Assembly (NCBI GenBank): GCA_963969495.1 | Contig: OZ018330.1 | Location: 72,751,954 to 72,815,953, forward strand | Length of the DNA stretch: 64,000 nt | Reading direction: 5' to 3' | Origin: Ceratothoa steindachneri | Taxonomy: Eukaryota; Arthropoda; Malacostraca; Isopoda; Cymothoidae | Shown here: piece by piece, positions 20,574 through 31,907 of the stretch | How the letters are laid out: the number at the start of each line of letters is the position of its first letter | Numbering within the stretch: position 1 is the first letter of the stretch | Translations under genes and position numbers: made by a program | Notes under the pieces: generated by a model | The model's database searches: none | The model's input: the letters and a program-made list of their open reading frames with translations, nothing else | Told to the model about the DNA's origin: nothing

Positions 20574-21074
20574 TTAAAATGATTCGAGTTGTTTGTCAAT
20601 CATGCTGTTCGAGAAACCGTTGTTCACGAGTGTTTGTTTTACGCGTGAGATCTCATGGTGAAAAAGTTCCCACATAGAGCAACATTTATATGCTCGTCGG
20701 ATGTATGAGCCGATTACACTTATTTTATAGCTTTCGGGGCATTCACTATCCGCATTGAGACATCTTCCCATGTCCGTACTTTTTCTATATACTTTTGTGA
20801 TATACCTACTATTGATGATTTAAACCTCAACGTCCAAAAAAGAGAGTTTATTCCTCGTGCTCAATTCATAAGTGAATTTTAACATAAAGTTCTCCTCAAA
20901 TTGCTGTTTGATGTTTAAAAGAAATTCTTCGTTTTGGACTTTGATGTAGGTGTCGACTATGTACCGGCAATATGTGTGTGGCTTATTTTCACTGTTGTCT
21001 AGAGCGTCCTGGTCATATAAGCGATGAGCGTTTGATGACACAGGTTCAAATCTCACTTCTTTATTCATTTTCAT
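20574..21074 (-). pseudogene. Penelope-like reverse transcriptase, palm and thumb
   Basis: Frame 20820-21074 has CRYIVDTYIKVQNEEF, LKFTYELSTRN and LSFLDVEV, matching Penelope RT RYVDDTF ... FT.E.. ...LPFLDV. Then, past one stop, YITKVYRKSTDMGRCLNADS and YKISVIGSYIRRAYKCC (thumb, T.VYRKPTDTG.YLN). The catalytic pair VDD reads IVD, so one Asp is lost. With no intact motif A in the window, this is a dead copy. Confidence 0.75.
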
Positions 21075-21129
21075 ATAAGGGTAAAATAGTTTGCCCTACC
21101 TTTCCGTTTTGTATATAAATTTACCCCCA

Positions 21130-21133
<4 letters not shown>

Positions 21134-21194
<61 letters not shown>
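21134..21194. repeat. (TA)n microsatellite
   Basis: About 30 units, 50 bases beyond the 5' limit of the Penelope-like element. Confidence 0.95.
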
Positions 21195-21199
<5 letters not shown>

Positions 21200-21399
21200 T
21201 TACATCGGGAATGTATTAACTGGCAACATTTGCTTTCGCCATGCACACGAAAAACCAGGCATCGTCGCATTTGATTTGTGATCCCGCGTAAACAAGGTTG
21301 GTCAGAATTTAAGTATAATTCATAGTTTGGTTTTCCATCTTTTTGTCAAACTTAAATTAATTTGGTGTATTTTGCAAATTAGAGACCCCGAAATTCATG

Positions 21400-21978
21400 T
21401 TAACCATTATTATTATTATTATAGACACTCGTCCCGAGAACACAGGACAGGCGGTAGCGACCCCGCCCATCCCGGTACCGGGACAGGTAATGTGCGCGAA
21501 GATCACCCAGACTGGAACATTCGACAAGAATGTGCCGAACAGTCTGGGAGACGACGCAGTCGTCGCAATACAGCGCAGGCGAGCGCTCCATCAAATAGCG
21601 ATGCATCGCACGAGTGTGTCCGATTCGGAGACGACAGAAAGCGACCTGAAGCCGTCGCGGCATTAGGGGATAGGTCAAAGGGAACAGTCGCAAGGCAATG
21701 GCACGCAACTTTAAGTTCCCTTCGACCGTCTCCCATCTTCTTTGCCAAGCATTCCGAAGAGCTGCCCATATACCTGCCATGCAGTCAGTGTGAGGAAGAG
21801 CGAAACGCTGGTCCGGTCGCAGAGTCCTCGCGGACTCTTTGGCGCCCTCATTCCCCGGATACCTACATGTCCAGGAATCCAGCAGAAGATAATCTCGAAT
21901 CCGCCCGGCTCGCCGAAACCGTGGCGTCACGGATATCGCGAACCAGGGGATGAAGAGATTCCAATGCCCCGAGAGCAC
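21400..21978 (-). pseudogene. ORF2 C-terminal Cys/His domain of I-1
   Basis: LQVAFCRLRIGHTRAMHRYL, CDDC, TVRHILVECSSLGDLR: the CxxC...HxxxxC module after RNase H in I/Jockey-group ORF2. Preceded by WNLFIPWFAISVTPRFRRAG (RNase H end). The frame runs into the (TAA)n tail (Asn repeats), so the natural stop is missing. Confidence 0.75.
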
Positions 21979-22033
21979 TCAGGGGGCTTTGTGAGGGGAA
22001 ATAGATCACAATCAGGTCTCCGAACCTGGCACG

Positions 22034-22320
22034 TCACGTAATCTCCCGTACCGAGTGGTGTAATGCCACCAGCTCCCCTGTGAAGACAGACGCAGCACAT
22101 GGCAGAGCCCACCTGACTTCAAACAGAGGGGATACAGCGTGGAAGCCGACCCCCTCTTGGGACTTGGAGCCATCCGTATACACTGGCACGGTTCCAGCGT
22201 GACACGAGGTATGCTCCAAAAAGGTCGAACGCAATACTCCCGGCGCAGTACAAGCTTTGGGAGCAGAGGCGTCGCGACAAATGGCCAAATGTGGTACCCT
22301 CCAGGGTGGCGTCCTGGGCA
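22034..22320 (-). pseudogene. RNase H domain of I-1
   Basis: VYTDGSKSQEGVGFHAV (first Asp), FTGELVALHHSVREIT (Glu; other copies read FTAELVA), then IVIYSDSQSAFSALGAL in a shifted frame in this copy (readable in frame in I-2). Removes the RNA strand during element replication. The frame breaks at about 22034 after REIT. Confidence 0.8.
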
Positions 22321-22439
22321 GAACCAGGGACGCCACCAGCCCGAGAGCTATATCTAGCTCTCGAAGGAGTCTCCTGGCCCTAAACCCAAAGGGCTTAGGG
22401 TATGACTGGCGTCTCTCGGTGGCATAGGCACCATCGAGA

Positions 22440-23565
22440 TCAGCTGTGGATGCAGTGAGATCTTTTGGCGACTGAGGGAGGCGCCGGGCGCAGAGCGAGT
22501 GGCATCTCCCCAGCATCGACCAACAGGCTCTCAATGGGAGAAGTGCGGAAGGCACCGGTCGCAAGGCGAAGGCCGGTGTGGTGGATCGAATCCACTTTCC
22601 GCAATAAACGCTCGGCTGCGGATGCATAAAACTCGCATCCGTAGTCGAGCTTCGAACGAACAAAGGATCGATAAAAAAGTACGGCAGTAGCCCTATCAGC
22701 GCCCCAAGCGATGAACGTCACGGAACGATGAATGTCCATGGCACGGGTACAGGAGACCCTAAGGCTGCGAATATGAGCCTCCCAGGTGAGGCGTCGGTCG
22801 AATACAAGACCGAGGAAACGGTGCAATTCCACCACATCCAGGCGCACCCCATTAAGAAATAAATCTGGTTCAGGGTGAAGCCGTGGATGGCGGCAGAAGT
22901 GCAACACCTTAGACTTAACCAAAGAAAACGGAAACCTGTGCGCCTCGGCATAGCGAAAGACGCGGTTCAATGCCTGTGGAGTCGATGCTCCAGAGTTGGC
23001 ATCTAGGCCGCGCCAAAAGAGATAGAAATGTCGTCCACGTAGAGCGTAGCGGGAACATCTTCCGGCAGTACTGAGGTGATGCCGTTGATTCTCAGGGCAA
23101 AAAGTGTGACACTGAGGACACTTCGCTGCGGGACACCCTCTTCCTGCTCCTTTGGGCCGGAGAGGGATCTACCCACCTGTACGCGGAATCGACGATCTCG
23201 CAAATATTCAGATGTAACATTGGGAGGCGTCCCCTCACACCCATCGTGTGGAGAGTCTCCATGATACCGTATGGCCATGCGGTATCATAGGCCTTCTCCA
23301 GATCGAAAAACACCGTGGCGTAGGGCTGTCTACGAAGGAAAGCCTCGCAGACGGCATTTTCCAGTCAGAGCAGAGCATCCGACGTGGAGTGGAACTTGCG
23401 GAAGCCGCACTGTGCACAAGACAGATGGCCTCCGCTGTCCAGGAAAAAGGCTAGTCTAACATTTACTAATTTCTCCATCAACTTGCACAAGCAGGAGCTT
23501 AGAGAGATTGGGCGGAAACCGATCGGAGTAGAAGGATCTCTACCCGGTTTGCGAAAGGTGAGCAC
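22440..23565 (-). pseudogene. Reverse transcriptase core of I-1, several frames
   Basis: 23365-23565: FRPISLSSCLCKLMEKLV and CGFRKFHSTSDALL. 23092-23313: MFFDLEKAYDTAWPYGI (motif A). 23003-23278: EEGVPQRSVLSVTLFALRI (motif B, Arg in place of Gly) and ATLYVDDISISFGAA (motif C, YVDD intact). 22440-22970: thumb, FSLVKSKVLHFCRHP, LHRFLGLVFDRRLTW, RSFVRSKLDYG. At least four frame changes, so non-functional. Confidence 0.85.
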
Positions 23566-23647
23566 AGTAGCGATTCGCCAGGAATCTGAGAGAAGTCACT
23601 CCAACCAGATCCTGTAGAACAAATCTAACAGAAATGCCATGCCTCGC

Positions 23648-24127
23648 TCACCCAGGTGTCGAAGCATGACGTACGGGACATCGTCCGGACCATGGGCGGT
23701 GTCCGCGCACGAAGCGAGAGCCAACGCGCAACTCAGTCCCAGTAAACCTGTCGTTGAGATGGTTCTTCGCATCTGGAGGTAAAGTCAAGCCGGTGGCCTT
23801 CCACGACATCACGATGTGCATTGAATACTGGCGGAGCAGCATCCCGGCGTAGAGAATGCGGAGAAAGCGGTCGCGAAGGAATTCGCCACGAAAGCGGGGT
23901 CCGAGATTGCGGTCCCATTCTCCTGGAGAAGGGGAGGGGGGGTCCTGCGAGAAATTGCCCCGAATCTTTTTAACTCGCTTCCACACCTCTGCTAAAGGGG
24001 TTTTCCCGTTAAGTGAAGACACGTATGCCCGCCAAGAAGAGCGGCGGGCGTGCTTCGAAATATACCGGAACCTAGCCCGACGAAATTTAGAGACAGTGAA
24101 ATCGTTCGGGCGGCGCTTATAGCGCAT
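23648..24127 (-). pseudogene. Linker and RT N-terminus of I-1
   Basis: RRPNDFTVSKFRRARFRYI, KHARRSSWRAYVSSLN and EVWKRVKKIRG are the usual pre-RT linker (WxxYVSSLN...VWKRVKKI). Highly basic. Continues in another frame to the PYVMLRH block (PGPDDIPYVMLRHLG). Confidence 0.75.
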
Positions 24128-24172
24128 GTAGGCATAACGCTTCTGTTTGAGGGCCGTCTCACACTCGGCCGA

Positions 24173-24933
24173 CTACCATTGGAGTGGTCGGCGTGCAAAA
24201 CAGCCAGACGTCCTAGGAATAGTAGTCAGGCCCGCGGCTATGAGGTTGCCGGAGAAGAACAGGACGGCCTCATTTACTGACCTAAATTCCTCGACTGAGA
24301 TAGAAAATTCAGTCATTTCCTGAAATGCAGGCCACCGCGCCCGCGCCAAGCACCACCGAGGTGGTCTCTCAGGCGGCAGTTGCCCTGAAAATGATATTTG
24401 AATGGGAAACTGATCACTACCATGGAGGTCATCAACCACCCCTTAATCAAAATCAGGCTGTGCATCCGAGGAGCACAAAGATAGGTCAAGGCAAGAAAAT
24501 TAAGCGGTTCTCGGACAGTGATGCGTAAACTCATCCACATTTAGGACACCCATCTAAAGCTCTTCGATTAGATAGGCAAGGACTTGTCCCCTGGGATTTA
24601 TGGAGTAATCTCCCCTGAGAGGATGCCTGCCGTTCAGATCTCCAAGCAAGAGATATGGCCTCGGCAACCGTGCCACGACGCGGCGGAAGTCCCCCGCGTC
24701 GAAGTCAGCTGACGTGCAATGTACGCAGAAATGATAGAATAACTCCTATTCAGGTGCAGCTGCACAGCCACTGCCTGGAAGGGAGTATCTAAAGAGAAAG
24801 GAAGAACGGAGACATCATGCCGGGTGTAAACCGCGCATCCCCCAGCCCAGCCATCCCGCGGTGGTCGGGTCGCAAGACCATTATACCCCGGAAGGGCGGG
24901 AAGGGGGCACGCGCCTAGCATGGTCTCCTGCAA
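24173..24933 (-). pseudogene. APE endonuclease of I-1
   Basis: 24634-24933 begins QETMLGACPLPALPGYNG and contains WAGGCAVYTRHDVSVLPF and QAVAVQLHLNRSYSIISAYI. Later GDLNGRHPLRG is readable near 24620 on the same strand, and 24173-24439 carries GSDQFPIQISF (SDxFPI, catalytic Asp-His region with His replaced by Gln in this copy). Confidence 0.75.
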
Positions 24934-25034
24934 AACGATAGCTAACGGGGAACGGGATCAGACGAGCCTCTGCAGCTCCTCCCAGTTGGCCCGGAGTCCA
25001 CGGCAATTCCATTGAAGGAATATGCCCTCCAGGC

Positions 25035-25691
25035 CTAGCTCGGAGGAGACGCGGGGGCCCTCCTCGAACTGAAGACCCTCACAGGAATGGCCGTACGCTT
25101 CCTGGAGGCAGAACCCCGGGCGCTGTTGGCCGGACAAAGCGCTGTCCCCTTAGAGGACTTATTGGGGAAGGTTGGGCTCGCCATGCGAGTCTTTTCCTCC
25201 CTCCGCCTCGAAACCTTAGGCGGGCGTTGTAACTTCTGAGGCGGGGGGCCCTCTTTTCGAGGAACCACCGTCTCCGAGCCACTCGCTACACCTCTAGGCG
25301 TAGGCGAAGGAGCCGAAGCTCCTTTGTTGCTGACCTCCTTTCGGGGAACAGCTTTAGGAACCCCGGAAGATGGCCTAGTGACCATCTTCAGGGATGTTGC
25401 CTCCTGTGAAACTAACGACTCGGTGGAGGCGCGTGGCCGTTTCGCCTTCCGGGAAACGGTCACGCTGGAAGAAGAGGGGAAAGCCCTGGTTTTAGCCGGT
25501 GCTGGGTATGAACCCTTTTTGCCGCCAGCTTTACCAGGGAAGTGCCCGGGTTGGGTAGAGCCCGCAGAAGGGCTCCGAATGGGCGCGGAAACAACCGTGC
25601 TCGTTGGCCTGGATGGGCCAGGAGCAGAGGGTGCCTTTCTAACTATTGAGGCATATGACGTCCCAGGCAGAGCCGGGCGCACCAGGATCAA
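25035..25691 (-). pseudogene. ORF1 (gag) C-terminal half of I-1, Ser/Pro/Arg-rich
   Basis: 218 codons starting within LVRPALPGTSYASIVRKA, a block usual in gag of I/Jockey elements (SYAxVV). The rest is basic and low complexity (KKGSYPAPAKTRAF, SRRREEKTRMAS). No catalytic motif. Begins about 60 bases downstream of the CCHC frame. Confidence 0.7.
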
Positions 25692-25748
25692 GTCCTTAGC
25701 CTCGCGAAATGAGAGTCGATCCTGGGCCTGAACGGCCAGGATTTCTTT

Positions 25749-26453
25749 CTAAAGGAGATATGCACCACCTTGCTTCGAAGAAGCAGGGTGTGGTTCTCCG
25801 CAATTGGCACACTGGGCCACACACGATTTGGACTTATCGTGTGCGACCTTGGAGCAATTTACACAGACTTCGGGTAACCCCGACTTTGCACGTCTACATG
25901 AACGATTCGTATGGCCGAAGCGGTGACAGTAATAGCACCGCCGCGGCAGTGGCACGAATGCCTTCACGCGGTAGCGGTACCAACCGGCACGCACTGGCTC
26001 AGGGAGCTTGTCACAGTCGAACGTAGCGAAGAGTGTAGGGGTGGGTCTCGAGGCCCCTCCCTATTTTATTATCACACGTTCGACCTTGACCGCCCCATGA
26101 TCGGCCAGCTCTAAGGTGATGTCCTCAATGGAGTAGTCAACGAGTTCCCTCGCATAAACTACTCCTTTCACAAAGTTCATGGTAGAGTGCGGTATCACAC
26201 TCACCGGGGTGCTATCAAGTGTCCGAAGAGCACTTATCTTGGCCGCCTCGGCGGGATTCGCCAGAAGGCTCCTGTCCGAGAAACGGGTCACCTTCAGCTC
26301 TCTACCAATTGCACTAGCTAATCCTCTCCTCTGATGGATCATGTTGCCCTGGGATAACATGGTGCCATCAGTGGAGTGAATAACGAGGAAGCGTTTGAAG
26401 CCAGCGGGCTTGAAAACGCCAGGTAACCTCTGAATGAGGGGCCCCGATGTCAT
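25749..26453 (-). pseudogene. ORF1 (gag) RRM-like and CCHC zinc-knuckle region of I-1
   Basis: 26061-26453: FKRFLVIHSTDGTMLSQ, RRGLASAIGRELKVTRF, VIPHSTMNFVKGVVYA, a gag RNA-binding fold also found in LINE I-5 (RLNFVKGVVRSNEL). 25749-25994: three knuckles, RCYYCHRFGHTNRSC, CVNCSKVAHDKSKSC, CANCGEPHPASSKQ. A short gap with one frame change separates them. Binds element RNA. Confidence 0.8.
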
Positions 26454-27379
26454 CGAGGCTCCGCAACCGTGGGGGCAGAGGGGCCGGATGTGCCGATCTT
26501 GGCTTGGTCGCTTGCCAGAGTGGCAGCAGACCCATCCTTCCCCACAGCCCCCGCGGATGGAGAGGAGCCCAGAGTCTTCTTCGTCCTTTTCTTTTTTGGA
26601 GAGGAGGGCGGGGAATGAACCCGCTTCTCACCTCCGCCGGCAAAAGCCTCTAGGCCAGATCCTTCTCCGAAATCGAGGTCCTGGTGGTCGCAGGTGGACC
26701 TGTAGGAGGAGATCCCTCCCCTCCTCGACTGCTCCAGAAACCCTAGCCGTTTGAGGAGGACCTGCCATAGGGGCGGATTCGGGTTCGGTGCTTGGCGCTG
26801 AGCCCGGATTCCCTCCCATGGAAGGCCCTACCGTCTGAGGCTGGGTTTCCTCAAGGACCATGTCTATCACAGGAGGGGCCTCCAGTTGGCCATCCCCTCC
26901 CAGGACATCGCAGGTCCCCTTGGCAGTGTCGCAATTCTTGTGTGAGGAGGCACAGGCCTTGACATCGGCAAGGTTTAAAATTCTTGCCAGCAGGTCTTTT
27001 GAGGGAAGCGACCGAAATGCCTAGCTTCCCTCTCCCCCCTAAGGGGGTTTGCCCTACCGAGCCGATTACACGAGGCGGTCGGCAATGGGCTGCCTGCTGG
27101 CTTTCTTGGCAGTCCGCCTTAGAAAGAAAAGGAGGGACGGCCGCTGGAAATAAGGAGGTGCCCGAAAGCACCTCCAGAGAAGGGGGTGAGGAGGAGTCCC
27201 CTACACTGTAGGCGTATGAGAGGAGTAAGCCTCCTCTCCGGTTAAAGAAGTACGGAGGGTCCCCTGCGCAAGCACACGGGGGAAGCCTCCATTTTTTCAG
27301 TGGAGCTGCCCGAGGGCGGCTCCGTTGATGAGGAAGGGGAATTAGGGAGATATTTGGGTTTGTGATTTACATACATGGG

Positions 27380-27888
27380 CATGGTGACCCTCTTTTTTAC
27401 ACGGGATGCAATCGCGCATTACCTCTCGCAGTAGCAGGCACTGCAAGAGGTGCTTACAGGCCCGGCCTGGCAAGGCGCCGCCATTTGGGACCACCCCTCC
27501 CGCCTGGTGGCCTGGCGGTCCATCGACACGGCGTAAAATCAAGGATAGGCAGTGGATTGAGAAGGAAAAGGGATGTAAGGAAGGTATGGGTGGGGATGAA
27601 GCAGGTTGTTAAAAAAAAGCCATCCCGAACCGAAGCTCGGTGGTTAGGGAACGTTGCCCCCCCTCCTCAGCCCCGATCCGGGACGGTTGGTTTGAGAAGG
27701 TCAGCATCTACCCTGTGAAATTAGAGGTTGACCAGAGAAAGTTGTGGGAGAGGTTGTATGAAAAGCAAGGAAATAAGTGTTTTCAAGGAAGGAGAAGAGG
27801 CTAATCTGGGGACGGACGGGGTGCTGAGTCCTGTCAGCACAGCGACCAGGATGGCATATCGCCGCACCACTTACGGGCCCAACACATT
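27380..27888 (-). promoter_or_regulatory. 5' UTR monomer of I-group LINE (copy I-1, single unit)
   Basis: Matches, with substitutions, the units at 31908-32402 and 32403-32797 and the block at 48470-48985 (shared runs CTGTGAAATTAGAGG, GACCAGAGAAAGTTGTGG, GATGAAGCAGGTTGTTAAAA). In other LINEs such monomers carry the internal promoter; here that is inferred. Confidence 0.6.
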
Positions 27889-27890
27889 CA

Positions 27891-29124
27891 TGATAATAGA
27901 AGTCTTTACGGGGAGCTGAAGTCTCATCTGCTCGAGCAGACGCATCTAGTATGGCATTCTTTTGGACAAAAATTTACTATTTGACAAAGCCTTTGCGAGG
28001 AGTGTCCATCGATGTGTAATAAATAGCAGAAAAGATTGTGCATCTATTTTCAACAGAAGCAAAGAAATTGACTGCTTTTAGACAATATTCTGCAGCAAAT
28101 TTTCCTACCAGGTCTGGATTTGGATCCAATTGAGTAGCCCTGGATTATACCGTGTACTACTATTGCATAATGACAGACATACTATGCAGTATGCTCTAGT
28201 GAAGTTTTCTATATTTTTCTTATATATATATACATATAAAACCAGTAAAATTAATAATTATGTTGTCTCGCCCTTCTGTGCCTAAGGGCGTTCAGCCTAT
28301 TCTGTGGATCCCCGCTAACTCAGCATTGCCTATTCAAGATTCTTTTGCTGCAAGATTTTCATTTGTGGCAGGACGAATGGAATGGTCTTCATCCTTTAAA
28401 TTCCATATTATAATCTGCTCGCTCTTGGCCATTCAGCCTTAACATAGTAGTCCGTAGATGCGGTCCTTTACCGTGTGGGCATCGGTTACACGAGACCTAC
28501 CCACCGACATTTCGATTTTTTTTTTTGTGAAGGATTGATGGGGGACGGGGGAGCAATCGGGCTCCCATCTATTTGAATGTAATCATTTTTACCATTCTCT
28601 CGTCCTTCAGTTTGACCAACCCTTACAAGAGTACTTCTCCTATGCCGCCTGTTTTCTTGTGGAAGAGGAATCCTTTAAAGCCTTTTCTAATTAATTTGCC
28701 CTTTTGCCACTTGAAATAGGCAGCTGTCCAATTTTTCTTCCTTAAATCGTTTACTGGATCCTCTCCTAGGTGCTCTGAAAGGATTTTGCCACTACTTGTA
28801 GACATATTTAAGGAAAAGGGATTTTTTTTTATGCAGCTTTGCGAATGCGTATATTATTTTCCCAGAGCCTCTAATTCTACATTTCCTACTCATGTTATTC
28901 CCCACCGGTTTATCCTCAGGACGAATATCGCAAGGAGTCATCGTAATGCAACTACGAGTGTCTGGGCGTCCTCAGAGCAATTTTCCCCTCACAGGAGGAA
29001 GAGGAACCCTTAAGTCTTGTTTGTCTTCCTTTTGGTTTATTGTTAGGACGCATATAGTAATAATACATATAAAGGGGAAGGTTGGGAGAGGGGTGGGGTG
29101 GCAAATAAAAGTAGAGTTGGGAGG
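27891..29124. other. No gene seen; AT-rich spacer between two LINE copies
   Basis: Only short open frames with no recognisable motif. Contains the T-run at 28509-28527. Confidence 0.4.
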
Positions 29125-29857
29125 AGACAATTTTTTTGTTTTAAGAGCACATCTGGCGACTGCCTACATGGGCATTAGTCGCAGTATTAAAACTAGCCTA
29201 GTTCTAGGCTACTTTAAAATAAAATTAGAGAAACGAAAAAAAAACACCCCAAATGGGTGAAAGGAAGCAAGCTCCTGCGTCGGGGGCAGGTCCCCCCGGC
29301 GCAGGAGCATGCAACCTAAAGGAGAAAAAAACAACAAAACAAATGCAAAAACAAAACAAAACAAACAAAAACAAACCCTGCTTAAATAATTGGGAGAAGG
29401 CCGGCCTTCCCCAAAGAGTCAACAAGTCGATATGCACGCACTCATCCCGAGTACAAGGGACAGGCGGTAGCCACCCCGCCCATCCCGGTACCGGGACAGG
29501 TGTTGTGCGCGAAGATCACCCAGACTGGAACATTCGACAAGAATGTGCCGAACAGTCTGGGGGACGACGCAATTGGGCGCAGGCGAGCGCTCCACCAAAT
29601 AGCGATGCATCACACGAGTGTGCCCGATTCGGAGACGACAGAAAGGGACCTGAAGCCGCCGCGGCATTGGGGGATAGGTCCATGGGAACAGTCGCGGCGC
29701 AATGGCACGCAACTTTAAGTTCCCTTCGACCGTCTACCATCTTCTTTGCAAAGCAGTCCGAAGAGCTGCCCGTATTCCTACCATGTAGTCGGTGTGAGGA
29801 AGAGCAAAACGCTGGTCCGGTCGCATAGTCCTCGCGGACTCTTTGGCGCCCTCATTC

Positions 29858-30337
29858 CTACATGTCCAGGAACCCAGCAGAAGATAATCTCGACATCTGC
29901 CCGGCTCGCCAAAACCATGGCGTCACGGATATCGCGAACCAGGGGATGGGAGATTCCAATGCCCCGAGAGCACTAAAGGCGCTTTGTGAGTCGCTATAGA
30001 TCACAATCCGGTCTCCGAACCGGGCACGTTGCGTAATCTCGCGTACCGAGTGGTGTATTGCCACCAGCTCAGCCGTGAAGACAGACGCAGCGCATGGTAG
30101 AGCCCCGCTGACTTCAAACAGAAGGGATACAGCGTGGAAGCTGACCCCCTCTTGGGACTTGGAGCCATCCGTATACACTGGCACGGTTCCAGCGTGACAC
30201 GAGGTATGCTCCAAAAAGGTCGAACGCAATACTCCCGGCGCAGTACAAGCTTTGGGAGCAGAGGCGTGGCGACAAATAGCTAAATGTGGTACCCTCCAGG
30301 GTGGCGTCCTAGGCAGAGCCAGGGGCGCCACCGGCAC
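29858..30337 (-). pseudogene. RNase H domain of I-2
   Basis: VPVYTDGSKSQEGVSF, VFTAELVAIHHSVREI and DRIVIYSDSQSAFSAL are in a single open frame, so Asp, Glu and Asp are kept. The frame ends at SAGFLDM. Without RT in this copy it could not act in cis. Confidence 0.8.
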
Positions 30338-30434
30338 GAGAGCTATATCTACCTCTCAAAGGAGTTTCGTGGCCCTAAACCCAAAGGGCTTAGGGTATGA
30401 ATGGCGTCCCTCGGCGGCATAGGCACCATCGAGA

Positions 30435-30863
30435 TCAGCTGTGGATGCAGTGAGATCTTTTGGCGACTGAGGGAGGCGCCGGGCGCAGAGCGAGTGGCAT
30501 CTCCCCAGCATCGACCAACAGGCTCTCAATAGGGAAAGTGCGGAAGGCACCGGTCGCAAGGCGAAGGCCGGTGTGGTGGATCGAATCCACCTTCCGCAAT
30601 AAACGCTCGGCTGCGGATGCATAAAACTCGCATCCGTAATCGAGCTTCGAGCGAACAGAGGATCGATAAAAAAGTAAGGCAGTAGCCTTATCAGCGCCCC
30701 AAGCGCTGAACGTTACGGAACGGAGAATGTCCATGGCGCGGGGACAAGAGAACCTAAGGCTGCGAATATGAGCCTCCCAGGTGAGGCGTCGGTCGAATAC
30801 AAGACCAAGGAAACGGTGCGATCCAACCACATCCAGAAGGGCTCCGAATAGGCGCGGAAACAA
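30435..30863 (-). pseudogene. RT thumb of I-2 fused to gag sequence at its 5' side
   Basis: After FPRLFGALLD (read from gag-side sequence across the deletion) the frame continues VVGSHRFLGLVFDRRLTW, RSSVRSKLDYGCEFY and LATGAFRTFPIESLL. Normal thumb sequence follows the join. Confidence 0.75.
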
Positions 30864-31017
30864 CCGTGCTCGTTGGCCTGGATGGACTAGGAGCAGAGGG
30901 TGCCTTTCTAACTATTGAGGCATATGACGTCCCAGGCAGAGCTGGGCGCGCCAGGACCTAGTCCTTTGCATCGCGGAATGAGAGTCGATCCTGGGCCTGG
31001 ACGGCCAGGATTTCTTT

Positions 31018-31638
31018 CTAAAGGAGATATGCACCACATTGCTTCGAAGAAGCAGGGTGTGGCTCTCCGCAATTGACACACTTGGCCACACACGATTTGG
31101 ACTTATCGTGTGCGACCTTGGAGCATTTTACACAGACTTCGGGTAACCCCGACTTTGCACGTCTACATGAGCGATTCGTATGGCCGAAGCGGTGACAGTA
31201 ATAGCACCGCCGCGGCAGTGGCACGAATGCCTTCACGCGGTAGTGTTACCAACCGGCAGGCACCGACTCAGGGAGCTGGTCACAGTCGAACGTGACGAAG
31301 AGTTTAGGGGTGGGTCTCTAGGTCCCTCCCTGTTTTCTCATCACACGTTCGACCTTGACCGCCCCATAGTCGGCCAGCTCTAGGGTGATGTCCTCAATGT
31401 AGTAGTCAACGAGTTCCCTCGCATAAACTACTCCTTTCACAAAGTTTATGGTAGAGTGCGGCGTCACACTCACCGGGGTGCCATGAAGTGTCCGAAGAGC
31501 ACTTATCTTGGCCGCCTCGGCGGGATTCACGGCATTCGCCAGAAGGCTCCCGTCAGAGAAACGGGTTACCTTCGGCTCTCTACCAATTGCACTAGCTAAT
31601 CCTCTCCTCTGATGGATCATGTTGCCCTTGGACAACAT
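31018..31638 (-). pseudogene. ORF1 (gag) region of I-2
   Basis: 31318-31638: GNMIHQRRGLASAIGREP, NFVKGVVYARELVDYY. 31018-31236: CYYCHRFGHTNRSC, CVKCSKVAHDKSKSC, CVNCGEPHPASSKQC, so all three knuckles keep their ligands. Nearly the same as I-1 with fewer substitutions. Confidence 0.8.
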
Positions 31639-31907
31639 GGTGCCATCAGTGGAGCGAATAACGAGGAAGCGTTGGAAGCCATCGACCTCGAAAACGCCAG
31701 GTTACCTCTCAATGAGGGGCCCGATGTCATCGAGGCTCCGCCCTGTGGACTTTTGGTCTTTGTCATGGTCAGGAGCTCCGTACCAGGGAGGGGGGCAGAG
31801 GGGCCGATCTTGGCTTGGTCACTTGCCAAAGTGGCAGCAGACCCATCCGTCCCCGTAGCCCCCACGGATGGAGAGGAGCCCAGTCTTCTTCGTCCTTTTT
31901 TTTTCTG

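Larger units (their letters stand above)
19918..21085 (-). mobile_element. Penelope-like element, RT and GIY-YIG part
   Basis: Right piece of the element starting at 18098. Minus-strand order: RT palm (21074-20820), RT thumb (20790-20574), linker with a Cys-containing segment in broken frames (20540-20250), GIY-YIG endonuclease (20260-19997), then 3' UTR. 5' truncated near 21085, close to a (TA)n tract at 21134. Confidence 0.8.
21402..27890 (-). mobile_element. I-group LINE copy I-1, about 6.5 kb, all domains present but frames broken
   Basis: Minus-strand order: 5' UTR monomer (27885-27380), ORF1 start region (27170-26460), gag RRM-like (26453-26061), CCHC knuckles (25994-25749), gag C-terminus (25691-25035), APE endonuclease (24933-24173), RT (24127-22440), RNase H (22320-21990), Cys/His tail (21978-21440). 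Ends in (TAA)n at 21406-21422, directly after the ORF2 tail with no 3' UTR. Much richer in GC than its flanks. CCHC gag plus RNase H plus (TAA)n fits the I clade. Confidence 0.85.

Noticed and set aside
21327..22041. Long plus-strand frames over the I-1 LINE (for example 208 codons at 21327)
   Set aside because: Shadows of the GC-rich minus-strand ORF2; no motifs of their own.
25324..25731. 135-codon plus-strand frame
   Set aside because: Opposite strand of the gag C-terminal frame of I-1.
28260..28442. 60-codon plus-strand frame in the 28-kb spacer
   Set aside because: Too short, no motif, no splice context.
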